From NCBI GenBank assembly GCA_964589175.1, contig CAZPRY010000013.1, forward strand, positions 1-64,000: a stretch of 64,000 nt of DNA. Direction: 5' to 3'. How positions within the stretch are numbered: the first letter of the stretch is position 1; the number at the start of each line of letters is the position of its first letter. Positions 20,101-28,799 of the stretch are shown in pieces. The notes below the pieces were generated by a model. That model was not told the DNA's origin and did not search any database. It worked only from the letters and a program-made list of their open reading frames with translations. The position numbers and the translations under genes were made by a program. The DNA comes from CAZPRY01 sp964589175 (GTDB lineage: Bacteria; Fidelibacterota; UBA2242).

Positions 20101-20632
20101 CACCGATAAGTACCCAAACCGTACCGCTATAGTAAGCATCAGATAAATATTGCCGAATACTTCCAGAATTATCAGCTATTCCGCGACCTGTAATTTGGTC
20201 ACCTCCCGGATAATTTGAATATATCTCACTCGTGGTTACAACACCTATATCCAGACCTTTTCGTGTTTTCCAACTAATGAAGGTCTCAAAATAGGGTTTA
20301 AGCGCATCACTCGTTATTATAACATAGTCATAAAAAGATATGGGATCAGTCTTGGTTTGAATGATCTTACCAACAATCGGTCTCTCCTGATAGATCGAAA
20401 TATCCTCTGGATTATCAACTAGATCCTTTAGAATCATATCATATATCTCCTGATTTTTTTCGGATCTATTTTTAACGGTTTTTTGAATCCTGTTATTGGA
20501 CTTAAACTTTATTTCGAATTCCACAGTCGAATTTAATTCGATATAACTCAAGGCCGGATAATAAGTCACTGGGTAAATCGCCAATGTAATAATATGACTC
20601 CCATCGAAATAACCATCATTTATCAATTCCAC
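17147..20632 (-). CDS. C25 (gingipain-like) cysteine peptidase with beta-helix and T9SS sorting domain, main part
   Basis: The 1161 residues from the GTG at 20632 cover most of a secreted peptidase; its true N-terminus lies in the neighbouring fragment at 20701-21051, one frame away. Residues 1-45 look like the end of a gingipain propeptide (IYPVTYYPALSY). The catalytic domain runs to about 500, with the His in YCHGSPNS (about H345) and the Cys in SICCSVGAYD (about C400). Residues 590-870 are right-handed beta-helix repeats (NCYVHDNDQGIRV and similar), then a helical TPR-like stretch, then a sorting domain (AYPNPFNPRTAISF ... GMYIVKL ... LLMK). The frame is open upstream to a stop at 20729-20731. 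See the frameshift finding. Confidence 0.88.
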   Translation of the reverse strand: MELINDGYFDGSHIITLAIYPVTYYPALSYIELNSTVEFEIKFKSNNRIQKTVKNRSEKNQEIYDMILKDLVDNPEDISIYQERPIVGKIIQTKTDPISFYDYVIITSDALKPYFETFISWKTRKGLDIGVVTTSEIYSNYPGGDQITGRGIADNSGSIRQYLSDAYYSGTVWVLIGGDDDIVPVRKGNTYIYGQPGYDEVNSTSYWLNPATDLYYADYDGDWNIDTITPIVYGEMDRGTDDDDAPDYYPEVWIGRLPCNCEQDISNWTEKILVYEQNPGRGDTSYLTNSFWIEGAEISSNLNTTKTYYPSSIYHTLWLKSTYHDGSEVVAKMDDDYGILNWYCHGSPNSFRTRPDADTHKRVFTYDSYCTYDSCSDESGDGLDAMVNNDKYSIVYSICCSVGAYDYTIGNCPGRSMVEGFTLMYEQNCGPAILANTRAGWMGSSEYLHRSWCSLIKKGTIYSDSTAYLHLGIAEAISKARNHSGGYYHFLNYSHNLFGCPETRIWTQIPSTFSSVSITDNVTSIYVNAGESGCDICASSGNDGAGYHWIESDASSYTFNTDVRPLYITVTKHNYIPYTAVTGGTFTTDETWFGNLHILGAVNFTGSGSLTILPGAHVLMDDYYSIRFYDSTQLTAEGTEADSILFTSTTGTSAQSWNRIYLRGDDNSLKYCEVEYSDWGIHTYGYPSSGNVVENCYVHDNDQGIRVEYSGFYIGDCEVHDNRHNVVVINDAQVDIEGTKIYDGGRDGIYSEGSNAVNLYGNVIEDNGSGGTSTRNGIYAGNNDVFNIGITGYYNTGKNTIRNNYSDEVYAQSTISGVQLFQNSVHDDDGYEVYNASGTTIYAQVNWWGDTPPNSAQFYGNVTYIDYWESEPGWEGQTSSGELGKTVAVSSGFGSPREKIDYLKNLISGEFQTARGDSAFTALFSMLRSDYVDNQYRERDDFYGYLSDLYRSHKDYAVGKRALQYMIVWKMLAGENKMAIELSQKALGCTDEPGRMGVMKNLVNLYTYTDQFDEAARILNQYREQYRKDEAGIEFLTVSLADKKEMYEQEKALGRETTPPEEPFSSLVSDKFQLYKAYPNPFNPRTAISFNLPEETRIEIVVYDLVGREIWKSAKTNYAAGSHSVIWNGTDRAGRPVGTGMYIVKLNSNKYSATQKVLLMK

Positions 20633-20700
20633 AGTCTCCTGGGGAAAAGGATTTTCAGAAGTATAGATAGATTTATCCGGTTTATCGAAATTAACATTAC

Positions 20701-21051
20701 TTAAATCGTCTGATGTAGTTTGGTACGCCTAAAAAGATGTATTCTTTGATCAATTGGTATTTTTTGTGACTTATTATTCACGGTAATGCCTGAAACGGAT
20801 TCCTCAGATGAAATCAACAACCGAAGATACTTGACCGGTAATTCAGGCTCTCCAATCTTTTCCATAGCTGGTAATGAGTTATACGATAGCTGACAGTATT
20901 CAATACCGTCCTTTTCGGTAACTACGCTGCTCATAAGGCTTTTTTCTGAAAATGACTGTATTCTTTTAATTTGTCCAAATGAATTATTTCCGAACCATAA
21001 AAATATGAATGCTGAAACCAATACTACTTCACTAAGACATTCTTTTTTCAT
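20701..21051 (-). CDS. N-terminal fragment of the C25 peptidase (signal peptide and propeptide start)
   Basis: A strong AGGAGG precedes the ATG at 21051. The 116 residues comprise a signal peptide (MKKECLSEVVLVSAFIFLWF) and propeptide-type sequence with YNSLPAMEKIGEPELPVKYL and IPIDQRIHLF, then a stop at 20701-20703. In the next frame the stretch just downstream reads DDLSNVNFDKPDKSIYTSEN, which runs straight into the main part and is what a gingipain propeptide should contain. The frames overlap at 20701-20731, so a single-base change there has split one gene of about 1300 codons. Confidence 0.8.
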   Translation of the reverse strand: MKKECLSEVVLVSAFIFLWFGNNSFGQIKRIQSFSEKSLMSSVVTEKDGIEYCQLSYNSLPAMEKIGEPELPVKYLRLLISSEESVSGITVNNKSQKIPIDQRIHLFRRTKLHQTI

Positions 21052-21077
21052 AATCTACCTCCTCTTTCATTTTTCGT

Positions 21078-22625
21078 TTATTTCAGCAATAAGATTTTAA
21101 TTGTTTCATTATAACTATGATTAATCCCCAAGCGGCAGAAGTAAATACCGCTACTCAAACGATCCCCTTCAAAGTGTACACGGGTAGCACCCTTTGGCCT
21201 TATACCATCATCCAATCTTGCCACCTCCTTGCCGCATAAGTCGCAAATCGTAATCATTACAGATGCCTGTAATGGCAAGTTATATTCAATTGTCGCGGAG
21301 GAATTGAACGGATTAGGATAAGCTTTTACAAACGAAAATTGCTCCGGGTTTTCTGGTTGATTCAATTCAATGTTATCCGTAAACTCTCCAAAAGAATAGA
21401 TATAGACTTTCCCAGCACCTCCTTGGGAACCAACAGCAATGTCAGGTTTTCCGTCGTTATTAATATCTCCTAAAAAAGAGCATGATTTCCCGAATCCAAT
21501 TCCATTGGGTCCTTGGGAAATTTCATAATCAGATATTGAACCTAAGAGACTGTTCTCACAAAAAAGCACCAAATTTCCATAAAAATCCGTTTCTGTGCTA
21601 TAGTAGGTATAAATGAAATCGTTATAATTGTCATCGTTAATATTAAAACTCTCATTTGTAAAACTAATAAAATGCCCTTCTCCATTTATCCTCTCTACTT
21701 GATACATTGACGATAATTTTAATCCTGAGTAGAAAATGATATATTCACTGTATCCGATATAGAAATCAGCATACCCATCCGCATTTAGGTCGCCTATGCC
21801 GGATCTATTTATTTCATCACCAAATGTTGAATCGTCCGCGAATAAAACCGAATGATCAAGACTGATTGTATCCCCACCATAAACCAGGTAATTCCCAATT
21901 CGTTTAAGGTCCTCATAAGGGGGCTCAAGCGGACGTATTGCCGTCACCATAAAATCATCATATCCATCGCTATCGACATCCCCCAGACCGGCCGGCGCCT
22001 GTATTCGTGATATTACCGAATCATCCCCAGCCAGACACACATCCGGAACATTATCCATATTGACGCCTCCGTAGTATATATAAGTTTTCCTGAACTCAAG
22101 TCCGGAACAAGTAAGTAAATCATCGTATCCGTCCCCGTTGACATCACAATCGCTAACAATGTGGTTACCCATTCCAGCCCAGTATCCATAACCCTCTATT
22201 TCGATATCCGGAATGGAGTCCACATCCGCACCGCCAAAATAGACGAATATTTTACCGCAACGGTAATTAAAATCATAGAACGGCGCACCGATGGCAAAAT
22301 CCGAATAGCCGTCTCCATTCAGATCACCGCAAGCCAAAGTCTGGCCAAAATATTCAAGATCGTTCGGGATACGCAAATCCAGATCGGCAATCGTATCGAA
22401 ATCGGCGCCACCCAAATATAGTTTGGCATAACTGCTTTCGGCGGCCCCGACCAGTAGATCGTTATAGCCGTCCCCATTGACATCGCCGACGTTCTTGACC
22501 GTACAGAACTGATCGCCCGGGTTCTCGCCGCTGATCGTCGTTAACAGGTGGAAGCCCATTTCCGCGAACAGGTTTGTTATCACACTAAAGATAATGACCA
22601 TCAGTAAGAATAATTTGGTTTTCAT
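21078..22625 (-). CDS. FG-GAP repeat propeller protein with T9SS sorting domain (paralog 1)
   Basis: A 515-residue secreted protein. After a signal peptide, FG-GAP/integrin-alpha-type blades repeat over residues 30-410, each with a GDVNGDGYNDLLVGA-like calcium loop and a YLGG/YFGG strand; FG-GAP propellers bind calcium, and often carbohydrate or protein ligands. Residues 430-515 are a type IX sorting domain (AYPNPFNSSATIEY ... GIYFCRL ... ILLLK). It is the copy nearest the C25 peptidase gene, about 26 bases upstream of it on the same strand, so cotranscription is likely. Confidence 0.88.
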   Translation of the reverse strand: MKTKLFLLMVIIFSVITNLFAEMGFHLLTTISGENPGDQFCTVKNVGDVNGDGYNDLLVGAAESSYAKLYLGGADFDTIADLDLRIPNDLEYFGQTLACGDLNGDGYSDFAIGAPFYDFNYRCGKIFVYFGGADVDSIPDIEIEGYGYWAGMGNHIVSDCDVNGDGYDDLLTCSGLEFRKTYIYYGGVNMDNVPDVCLAGDDSVISRIQAPAGLGDVDSDGYDDFMVTAIRPLEPPYEDLKRIGNYLVYGGDTISLDHSVLFADDSTFGDEINRSGIGDLNADGYADFYIGYSEYIIFYSGLKLSSMYQVERINGEGHFISFTNESFNINDDNYNDFIYTYYSTETDFYGNLVLFCENSLLGSISDYEISQGPNGIGFGKSCSFLGDINNDGKPDIAVGSQGGAGKVYIYSFGEFTDNIELNQPENPEQFSFVKAYPNPFNSSATIEYNLPLQASVMITICDLCGKEVARLDDGIRPKGATRVHFEGDRLSSGIYFCRLGINHSYNETIKILLLK

Positions 22626-22657
22626 GACCTCACAGTTTCTAAGCCGATATCTATGTT

Positions 22658-24268
22658 TTATTTCAAATAAACCATCTTCCGCGTCATGATATCCCCATCG
22701 TGATTCAAGCGATAGAAATAAATCCCCGCAGATAAGTTTTCAGCATTGAATAGATATCGATAATTTCCCGGAGATAATCGATTGTTTTCCAGAATAGATA
22801 CCAGATTGCCTCTGATGTCATAAACTGACAGAATAACATCTCCCGGTTTATCGATAGTGAATTCAATAGTGGTTGAGACATTAAACGGATTCGGATAGTT
22901 TTGAGTTATTTTAAATGATTTATTAATACTATTTTGTGTCTCTTTACTTATCTCACTTGTTTCACCATAGGTAAAGATGTAAGCCTTTCCTTTACCTGAT
23001 AATTCCTCGCCTACAATAAAATCATTTTTATCATCATTGTTTACATCACCTAAACGACAAATTTCATAACCGAAGTAGCCATTAATAATCTTGCCTGAAA
23101 TTTCTAAATCCGGTATCATATTAAAAGGATCGTTACCCATAAAACCAATAATCATGCCTTTATATTGCTCTGCTCGGTTTCCGACTCCAATTAAAAAATC
23201 ATTAAATTCATCTTGATTTAAATCAAATCCACCATGCAGGAAGTTGAAAGAACCCCATATATCGTCAGTCGTTTTTTTATATATAGTTAAATTTGGTCCA
23301 TAAGCAATATAGATATAATCAAGCCCCATGATTCCAAAATCATCTATATTATCGCCGTTAATATCACCCAATCCAGCCACTACTCGTCCAAATGATCCAA
23401 AAACTTTAGTACTATCTCCTTCAAAGAGAACCGAATTGGTCAATGAAATTTCTTCGCCACCATAAACCAGATATGCCTGTCCATCTTCCTGCTTTAAATC
23501 CTGCGATGCTCCGATAAGCAGGTCGTCGTAACCGTCTTGATTAATATCGCCGGCAATATCAAGCGAACAACCAAACATATCCCCCCAACCTTCCCCTTCC
23601 AGAAGCACATCATATTCTTCATCCATATGGGGACCACCGAAGTAGATATAGACCCGCCCATGCGCATCATAATCATCATGCGGAGCGCCGACAATCAAAT
23701 CATGATAGCCATCCCCGTTGACATCACCACCGCTCGCAACGGATTTACCAAAGCGGTAATACCAGCCAGTAAAATCCTCCATGTTGCCAACCACTAGTTC
23801 CAGATCCGGAATTGTATCAATCTGAGAACCACCGAAATAAACCCAAACTTTCCCGGCTTCCAGAATAGCATTCGGGTAGTCACCAACACACCAGTGGGGC
23901 TCCCCAATGGCAATATCGTTGTAACCGTCACCGTTCCAGTCATCCCCACAAATCGTTGTGCCGTAAGTTGCGCCCTGCACCGTCGGTCTGAAAACCACAT
24001 CCGGTATTGTATCAAAATCGGTGGAACCAAGGAACAAATGCGCATAATTCCCCGCCGATGCTCCCACCATTGCATCGTCATATCCATCGCCGTTTACGTC
24101 CCCGACACCGGCTACGTGATAGTAACAGTCATTCTCTCCTTTCCCGGTCATGGTTCCCAGCAGATAGAAACCCTCTTCGGCCAAAAGCACTCCATACATA
24201 AAAATAACTACCGGTAATATCATTCCACCTGTTACCGAAGTTTTGTAATTACTTTTTTCTGCTTTCAT
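22658..24268 (-). CDS. FG-GAP repeat propeller protein with T9SS sorting domain (paralog 2)
   Basis: A 536-residue paralog of the preceding gene, starting EEGFYLLGTMTGKGENDCYY after the signal peptide and carrying blades with GDVNGDGYDDAMVGA, GDINQDGYDDLLIGA and GDVNNDDKNDFIVGE. It ends with a sorting domain (NYPNPFNVSTTIEF ... GIYFYRL ... MVYLK). Only 32 bases separate it from paralog 1. The first two blades are better conserved with the other copies than the later ones. Confidence 0.88.
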   Translation of the reverse strand: MKAEKSNYKTSVTGGMILPVVIFMYGVLLAEEGFYLLGTMTGKGENDCYYHVAGVGDVNGDGYDDAMVGASAGNYAHLFLGSTDFDTIPDVVFRPTVQGATYGTTICGDDWNGDGYNDIAIGEPHWCVGDYPNAILEAGKVWVYFGGSQIDTIPDLELVVGNMEDFTGWYYRFGKSVASGGDVNGDGYHDLIVGAPHDDYDAHGRVYIYFGGPHMDEEYDVLLEGEGWGDMFGCSLDIAGDINQDGYDDLLIGASQDLKQEDGQAYLVYGGEEISLTNSVLFEGDSTKVFGSFGRVVAGLGDINGDNIDDFGIMGLDYIYIAYGPNLTIYKKTTDDIWGSFNFLHGGFDLNQDEFNDFLIGVGNRAEQYKGMIIGFMGNDPFNMIPDLEISGKIINGYFGYEICRLGDVNNDDKNDFIVGEELSGKGKAYIFTYGETSEISKETQNSINKSFKITQNYPNPFNVSTTIEFTIDKPGDVILSVYDIRGNLVSILENNRLSPGNYRYLFNAENLSAGIYFYRLNHDGDIMTRKMVYLK

Positions 24269-24367
24269 TGACTTCCCTATCCTTGAGTCTGATGATATAA
24301 GTAGGTCATTCTGTCACCTATCCCCGGTTCAATGCAAATTTTTCTTCTCCATGCAATTGACCTGATT

Positions 24368-25957
24368 TCATTTCAGCAAAACTGTTTTTCGTATTTTGGA
24401 GATCCTATTGTCATCTACGCTCATTCTAATAAAATATATTCCAGATGATAATTCCTCCGCATCCCATCTTAAAGAGTGGATGCCGGAAGGGTAAGCTGAA
24501 TTCGTCAACAATACAACTTCCTGCCCTAATACGTCATAAACAGATATTTTTATTTTATCAGATAGAGGAAGATAGAATTGTATATTTGTACTATTATTAA
24601 AAGGATTTGGAAAGTTAGGTTCTAATCTAAAAATGATTTTTTTATTTGAATTATTTATATTATTAATACTACTCACTGGAAATGGTTTGCTTGAGTATAT
24701 ATCAATAGAGTTTTCTATCATATAAGTTTGAGAGGAATCTAAGTTGATAGAATGCCTGCCAATAACCTCATCTATCCCGTCGCTATTTAAATCTATTGTT
24801 ATTCCTAGCCCCAATTTATTATTTAATATCGTATCAGGTTTAGAAAAATCGTTATATCCAAAGTAAAAATATAAATCCTCATTATTTGCTCCTATCGCAA
24901 TATCTTTTTTTTCATCTTCATTAATAAATCCTTGCAGAAAGCCGTAAAAAAAATATTGATCATAAGGATTATACGTATTACAGATTATTTCCGAATGTAG
25001 ACTGTCAAATTCATGCGATCCATTTATTTTAAGAACACCATTCAAATAATTTTCTGTATAAATCCAACCAGTTAAGACCATGCCATATTTAGAATCATTC
25101 CAGTCAGACACGTATTCCATTTTCTGACCGAGATAGGAACCAGGGTTGGGACCCTCGTATACATATACCGGCGCGGTAGACAAAGTATCACCGCCGGAAT
25201 AGAGATAAATCCTGCCAGGCTTTTCCGCAAGGTTAAATGGGGCGCCGACCGCAAAATCAGCATACCCATCCGCATTCATATCGCCACACACGACTGATTC
25301 GCCATAGGAGGCAAATTCCTCCTCACTCTGATAATACCAATCCGGTTCGAGATCCGGTGGATTTCCTCCGAAAAACACATACACTCTTCCATAAGCCGCT
25401 ATATCATCGAAGGGAGCGGCGACGACTAAATCATCGTACCCATCGGCATTAATATCCCCGTTGGCTATTTCCCGGCCAAACTGATGATAAAATCCCTCTC
25501 CTGACCGGCTCAAATCCGCGATCGTATCCGGACCGCTTTCCGATCCTAGAAACACTTTGATCGTTCCGAAGTCAAAAAAACTGGTATAATATGCAACGAG
25601 ATCAGTGTGGCCATCACCGTTTAGATCCATATTTCCCCATATATTCACTGCGTTCCAAAAGGTTACATCCGGGATCGTATCCAGTGTCGCCCCGCCATAG
25701 TAAATATCGATTCGGTGACAATTCACTCTACTCGTGTCGGGGCAATCCGGATAACGTCCGTATCCAATGGCCAGATCGGAATAACCGTCGTTATTGACAT
25801 CCCCAACATCCTTGACCGGATACCCGAAATTATCCCCTGGAGCATAGCCGTGGATCGTCGCTATCTTCTGCAAATTCAAAGGGGCTTTGGAATATGTGGT
25901 TGTTGTCGGTAACAGAGTCCCCAGCATCGCAGCGATTAAAGATATTTTATATTTCAT
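24368..25957 (-). CDS. FG-GAP repeat propeller protein with T9SS sorting domain (paralog 3)
   Basis: About 529 residues from the ATG at 25957, preferred over a TTG two codons upstream because the signal peptide begins MKYKISLIAAMLGTLL. Blades include GDVNNDGYSDLAIGY, GDINADGYDDLVVAA and GDMNADGYADFAVGA. The middle-to-end portion is AT-rich, with weakened calcium loops, and is the most diverged of the four. A type IX sorting domain closes it (NFPNPFNNSTNIQF ... GIYFIRM ... TVLLK). Confidence 0.87.
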   Translation of the reverse strand: MKYKISLIAAMLGTLLPTTTTYSKAPLNLQKIATIHGYAPGDNFGYPVKDVGDVNNDGYSDLAIGYGRYPDCPDTSRVNCHRIDIYYGGATLDTIPDVTFWNAVNIWGNMDLNGDGHTDLVAYYTSFFDFGTIKVFLGSESGPDTIADLSRSGEGFYHQFGREIANGDINADGYDDLVVAAPFDDIAAYGRVYVFFGGNPPDLEPDWYYQSEEEFASYGESVVCGDMNADGYADFAVGAPFNLAEKPGRIYLYSGGDTLSTAPVYVYEGPNPGSYLGQKMEYVSDWNDSKYGMVLTGWIYTENYLNGVLKINGSHEFDSLHSEIICNTYNPYDQYFFYGFLQGFINEDEKKDIAIGANNEDLYFYFGYNDFSKPDTILNNKLGLGITIDLNSDGIDEVIGRHSINLDSSQTYMIENSIDIYSSKPFPVSSINNINNSNKKIIFRLEPNFPNPFNNSTNIQFYLPLSDKIKISVYDVLGQEVVLLTNSAYPSGIHSLRWDAEELSSGIYFIRMSVDDNRISKIRKTVLLK

Positions 25958-26011
25958 AAGCAACCTCGATTGAATTGTCTTTGTCGGCGATTCTCATTAT
26001 TTATCCCGGTA

Positions 26012-27589
26012 TCACTTCAAACAGACCATCTTACGTTGCAGGATTTTCCCGTCAAAACACAGACGAAGGAGATAGATGCCGGATGGCAGATTCTGTGCCT
26101 CGAACCGGTAGCGCAGTTTCCCGGAAGGCAAATAGCTCCTTTCCAACGTGCGCACCAACCTGCCGCCAATATCCCAAACAGACAACTCTACATTACCCGC
26201 TTTATCAAGTGCAAATTCAATCATCGTATTGGCATTAAAAGGATTGGGACAATTTTGTTTCAGATAAAAATTTTGGTGATTTATTTCTTCTTTAATTTTT
26301 GTTAAGGTTCCAAAAGAATAAATAAAAACCTTTCCATAAGTCAATTCCGATGGACTATCGTTATAAAAATAACGTCCAAGTTGACCGACTATGATTTCCG
26401 TATCAGAATCATCATTAAAATTTCCAATTTCAGATATCGAAAAGCCAAAATATTGGTGTTGAATATTTCCTTGAAGTACATAATCCGGAATGGTATCGAA
26501 TTTTGAGCTACCAAGATAGCACAAAATTCTACCTGAATACAGAGAATTCCCATCACCATATCCTACCAACAAATCATTAATATTATCTTTATTTATATCA
26601 ATATTTGAACAGACAGGTTGTATACCGCCATTTTTATTGAATCCGATAAATCTATAAGTCGGCTCACTGGAACTACCCGAATAAATATTGATTATACCAT
26701 TATGGTTTTGGTCAGTTGTTTTTGATGATATTAAAAAATCAGGAATAGAATCACTATCAATATCCCCAATTCCGGAAACATATCGGCCAAAACCAGCATC
26801 AGTGGAATCTCCCACTATTTCGATAATAGAACTATCATTTAATATCGAACTACCGTAAACAATATACACTCTTTGAATTTTTACTTCGGAAGGAGGAAGA
26901 CCGCCTACAATAATATCATCATAACCATCCTGATTGATGTCTCCGATTCCATCGCAGGAACGGCCGATTTGATCAAATGGTGCTCCCTGTATACAATAGT
27001 CCCAGATATCATCGACAGCGGGACCTCCAAAAAAGATATATAAATATCCACAGGTTTCCCATCTTGTGCCTTCCCCTATTATAAAATCCTCATAGCCATC
27101 GCCGTTGACATCGCCTCCATTCGCCACATCCTCACCAAAAAATCCATTCCAGCGGGTCCCATTTATTACAATATCAGGTTCTGCATCTATATTCTCACCA
27201 CCCCAATAGATACAAACCTGCCCTGTGAAATTATTGGTATATGGAGCACTTACCATTAAATCAGGGATTCCATCACCGTTGAAATCACCGGAATCCATTG
27301 ACCAGCCAAAATAGGAACCACCCGTCAATCTCAAATCTGCAAGGGTATCGAGAGTACTGCCACCAAAATAGATTTTTACATAATTACCACCATTCGTACC
27401 TTCCCAGGCACCAACCGCAAAGTCATCATAACCATCCTGGTTGATATCACCCAGACCGCATACTTCACTGAAAGCATCGCCCGGGGATTCGCCCCGAATA
27501 GTTGCCAGTAATTGGAAGCCTTCTTCGGCAAACAGGCCAACCGTCGAAGCAGCCATAATAACGAAAACTATGAATATTTTATTTTGCAT
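26012..27589 (-). CDS. FG-GAP repeat propeller protein with T9SS sorting domain (paralog 4)
   Basis: A 525-residue paralog and the first gene of the five-gene minus-strand run. After the signal peptide (FIVFVIMAASTVGLFAEEGF) come blades with GDINQDGYDDFAVGA, GDFNGDGIPDLMVSA, GDVNGDGYEDFIIGE and GDINQDGYDDIIVGG. The sorting domain reads NCPNPFNANTMIEF ... GIYLLRL ... MVCLK; the usual YPNP tyrosine is Cys here. A promoter for the run is expected upstream, but I cannot place it with confidence. Confidence 0.88.
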   Translation of the reverse strand: MQNKIFIVFVIMAASTVGLFAEEGFQLLATIRGESPGDAFSEVCGLGDINQDGYDDFAVGAWEGTNGGNYVKIYFGGSTLDTLADLRLTGGSYFGWSMDSGDFNGDGIPDLMVSAPYTNNFTGQVCIYWGGENIDAEPDIVINGTRWNGFFGEDVANGGDVNGDGYEDFIIGEGTRWETCGYLYIFFGGPAVDDIWDYCIQGAPFDQIGRSCDGIGDINQDGYDDIIVGGLPPSEVKIQRVYIVYGSSILNDSSIIEIVGDSTDAGFGRYVSGIGDIDSDSIPDFLISSKTTDQNHNGIINIYSGSSSEPTYRFIGFNKNGGIQPVCSNIDINKDNINDLLVGYGDGNSLYSGRILCYLGSSKFDTIPDYVLQGNIQHQYFGFSISEIGNFNDDSDTEIIVGQLGRYFYNDSPSELTYGKVFIYSFGTLTKIKEEINHQNFYLKQNCPNPFNANTMIEFALDKAGNVELSVWDIGGRLVRTLERSYLPSGKLRYRFEAQNLPSGIYLLRLCFDGKILQRKMVCLK

Positions 27590-27763
27590 TGACTCACCGG
27601 ATTTCTTTTAGGTGGTTACCATATTTTGATAGATTTTCCCCGGTACGGCCCAATTCGTCTCCTGGATTTTTTCCAGGATCGCCGGAATGGATCGCTACCA
27701 ATCGTTTGGTCATGGCGCACCTTTATTTTTTTTCTGGTTAAGCATAGGCCGATTTTTCATTAA

Positions 27764-28225
27764 ATGCAACCGGTTTATTTTTCCATGGCGATAAAATATT
27801 ATTCAAATGCTATTGATCCAATTATATTCAGCAGTCCGATTGAGTTCCGGGGCACTGATGATACAATATTTATCACCGGAAAGCATCATTTCATCAGCCG
27901 GACGAGACTCCTCACAACCGGAAGGTATGTTCTGAATAGTAAAAAGGCCCTTTTCATAACTATAAACTGTCTTTTTACCAATAAAGATATAATATTCCAT
28001 ACCATTGATCATCGTCTTGGTGAGAAGAATTATATTTTCGCTACTAATACTGGTTCTTATAGTCCTGAAACAAGTAGTATTACTACTGAATGCAGTAGTT
28101 TTAGTGTTGAATATAATATTTTCCTTACCAAAATAACCATATTCGATAGTAAATATTATATCATTTCAGATAAAATCTCCGGTTTTAGTGGGAAATCCGA
28201 TGAAATTAGTGCCTTAATGGCCTTT
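27764..28225. repeat. Array 3: degenerate 21-bp tandem repeat, AT-rich
   Basis: The stretch divides into about 22 units of exactly 21 bp. From about 27827 on, each unit opens with a TTC/TTT/ATT-like start, then (A/G)(T/C)TA or CAC-type bases and a run of A-rich text ending ATA or ATT; the period is clearest when read as heptads with F, I or L in the first place (FITGKHH, FISRTRL, FITINCL, FTNKDII, FDSKYYI). Sequence between units is heavily diverged. An open frame of 154 codons spans it, but without a ribosome site, so coding is doubtful. The array ends 130 bases before the small protein gene at 28355. Confidence 0.8.
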
Positions 28226-28291
28226 TAAATCACTAAATCCGGCAAATGAAGTGCAAAAGTGTTACATAATAAGGATATTACAAATTATTGC

Positions 28292-28320
28292 TTGACAAAA
28301 AGACATCAAGCCCTTAGATT
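28292..28320 (+). promoter_or_regulatory. Candidate promoter of the small helical protein gene
   Basis: TTGACA at 28292-28297, a 17-base spacer and TAGATT at 28315-28320. It lies between array 3 and the gene at 28355, whose AGAGGAG ribosome site starts about 22 bases downstream. Confidence 0.55.
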
Positions 28321-28354
28321 TGGTTTAGCGTTAAATAAAACAAGAGGAGATATC

Positions 28355-28678
28355 ATGACGAAGGTATCTGTTCCGACTAAGGTTGAGGATGTGTTTCGAT
28401 TGGCCGGGCTGATTTACGCCAAACACACGGCGTTAGGTGAGGCTTCCCCGCTAAAGGCCCTGGACTGGGAAACCGGCAAAGCGAATCTGGACGCCGCGGA
28501 AGCCCAAAATACGGCCTTCAAGGAGTTGCATCGACAGGCCGAAGCAGCCCGCGAGGAACGCAACCACTATGTAGCGCAGATCCGGTTGCTGGTGCAGCAA
28601 TCGCGGGATATGTTGAAAGGAATTCACCGCAACGATCTGCGCCAGCTGGGTGAATACGGTTTCGAGGTCAACGACTGA
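28355..28678 (+). CDS. Small helical protein of unknown function next to array 3
   Basis: The start at 28355 follows AGAGGAG. The 107-residue product has no signal peptide or membrane segment and looks all-helical, with a likely coiled coil around KELHRQAEAAREERNHYVAQ. The parts IYAKHTALGEASPLKAL and RDMLKGIHRNDLRQLGEYGF look like conserved family motifs; I recall similar short proteins in Bacteroidota and relatives but know no function. Its position directly downstream of a 21-bp array, with its own promoter in between, makes it the one gene here that might belong with such arrays; that link is inference. Confidence 0.75.
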   Translation: MTKVSVPTKVEDVFRLAGLIYAKHTALGEASPLKALDWETGKANLDAAEAQNTAFKELHRQAEAAREERNHYVAQIRLLVQQSRDMLKGIHRNDLRQLGEYGFEVND

Positions 28679-28799
28679 TTTTTCGCCGGGCCGGTAAGAT
28701 GAGATACTAATTTGTTATGAATGATCAGGTCTCGCTATTCATAATCATTCGGCGCTCTTCCGTGTCCGATACATAACCGCTGATAGGGATCACAATCCC

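Noticed and set aside
20701..20731. Programmed -1 frameshift in the C25 gene
   Set aside because: No X-XXY-YYZ slippery heptamer in the right phase inside the overlap, and the shifted frame meets a stop (20729-20731) if slippage occurs at the T run; an indel is simpler.
27764..28228. A 154-codon open frame across array 3 as a real protein
   Set aside because: It is exactly 22 heptads long, has no ribosome site and stays open because the repeat period is a multiple of three; the same is true of frames in arrays 1 and 2.
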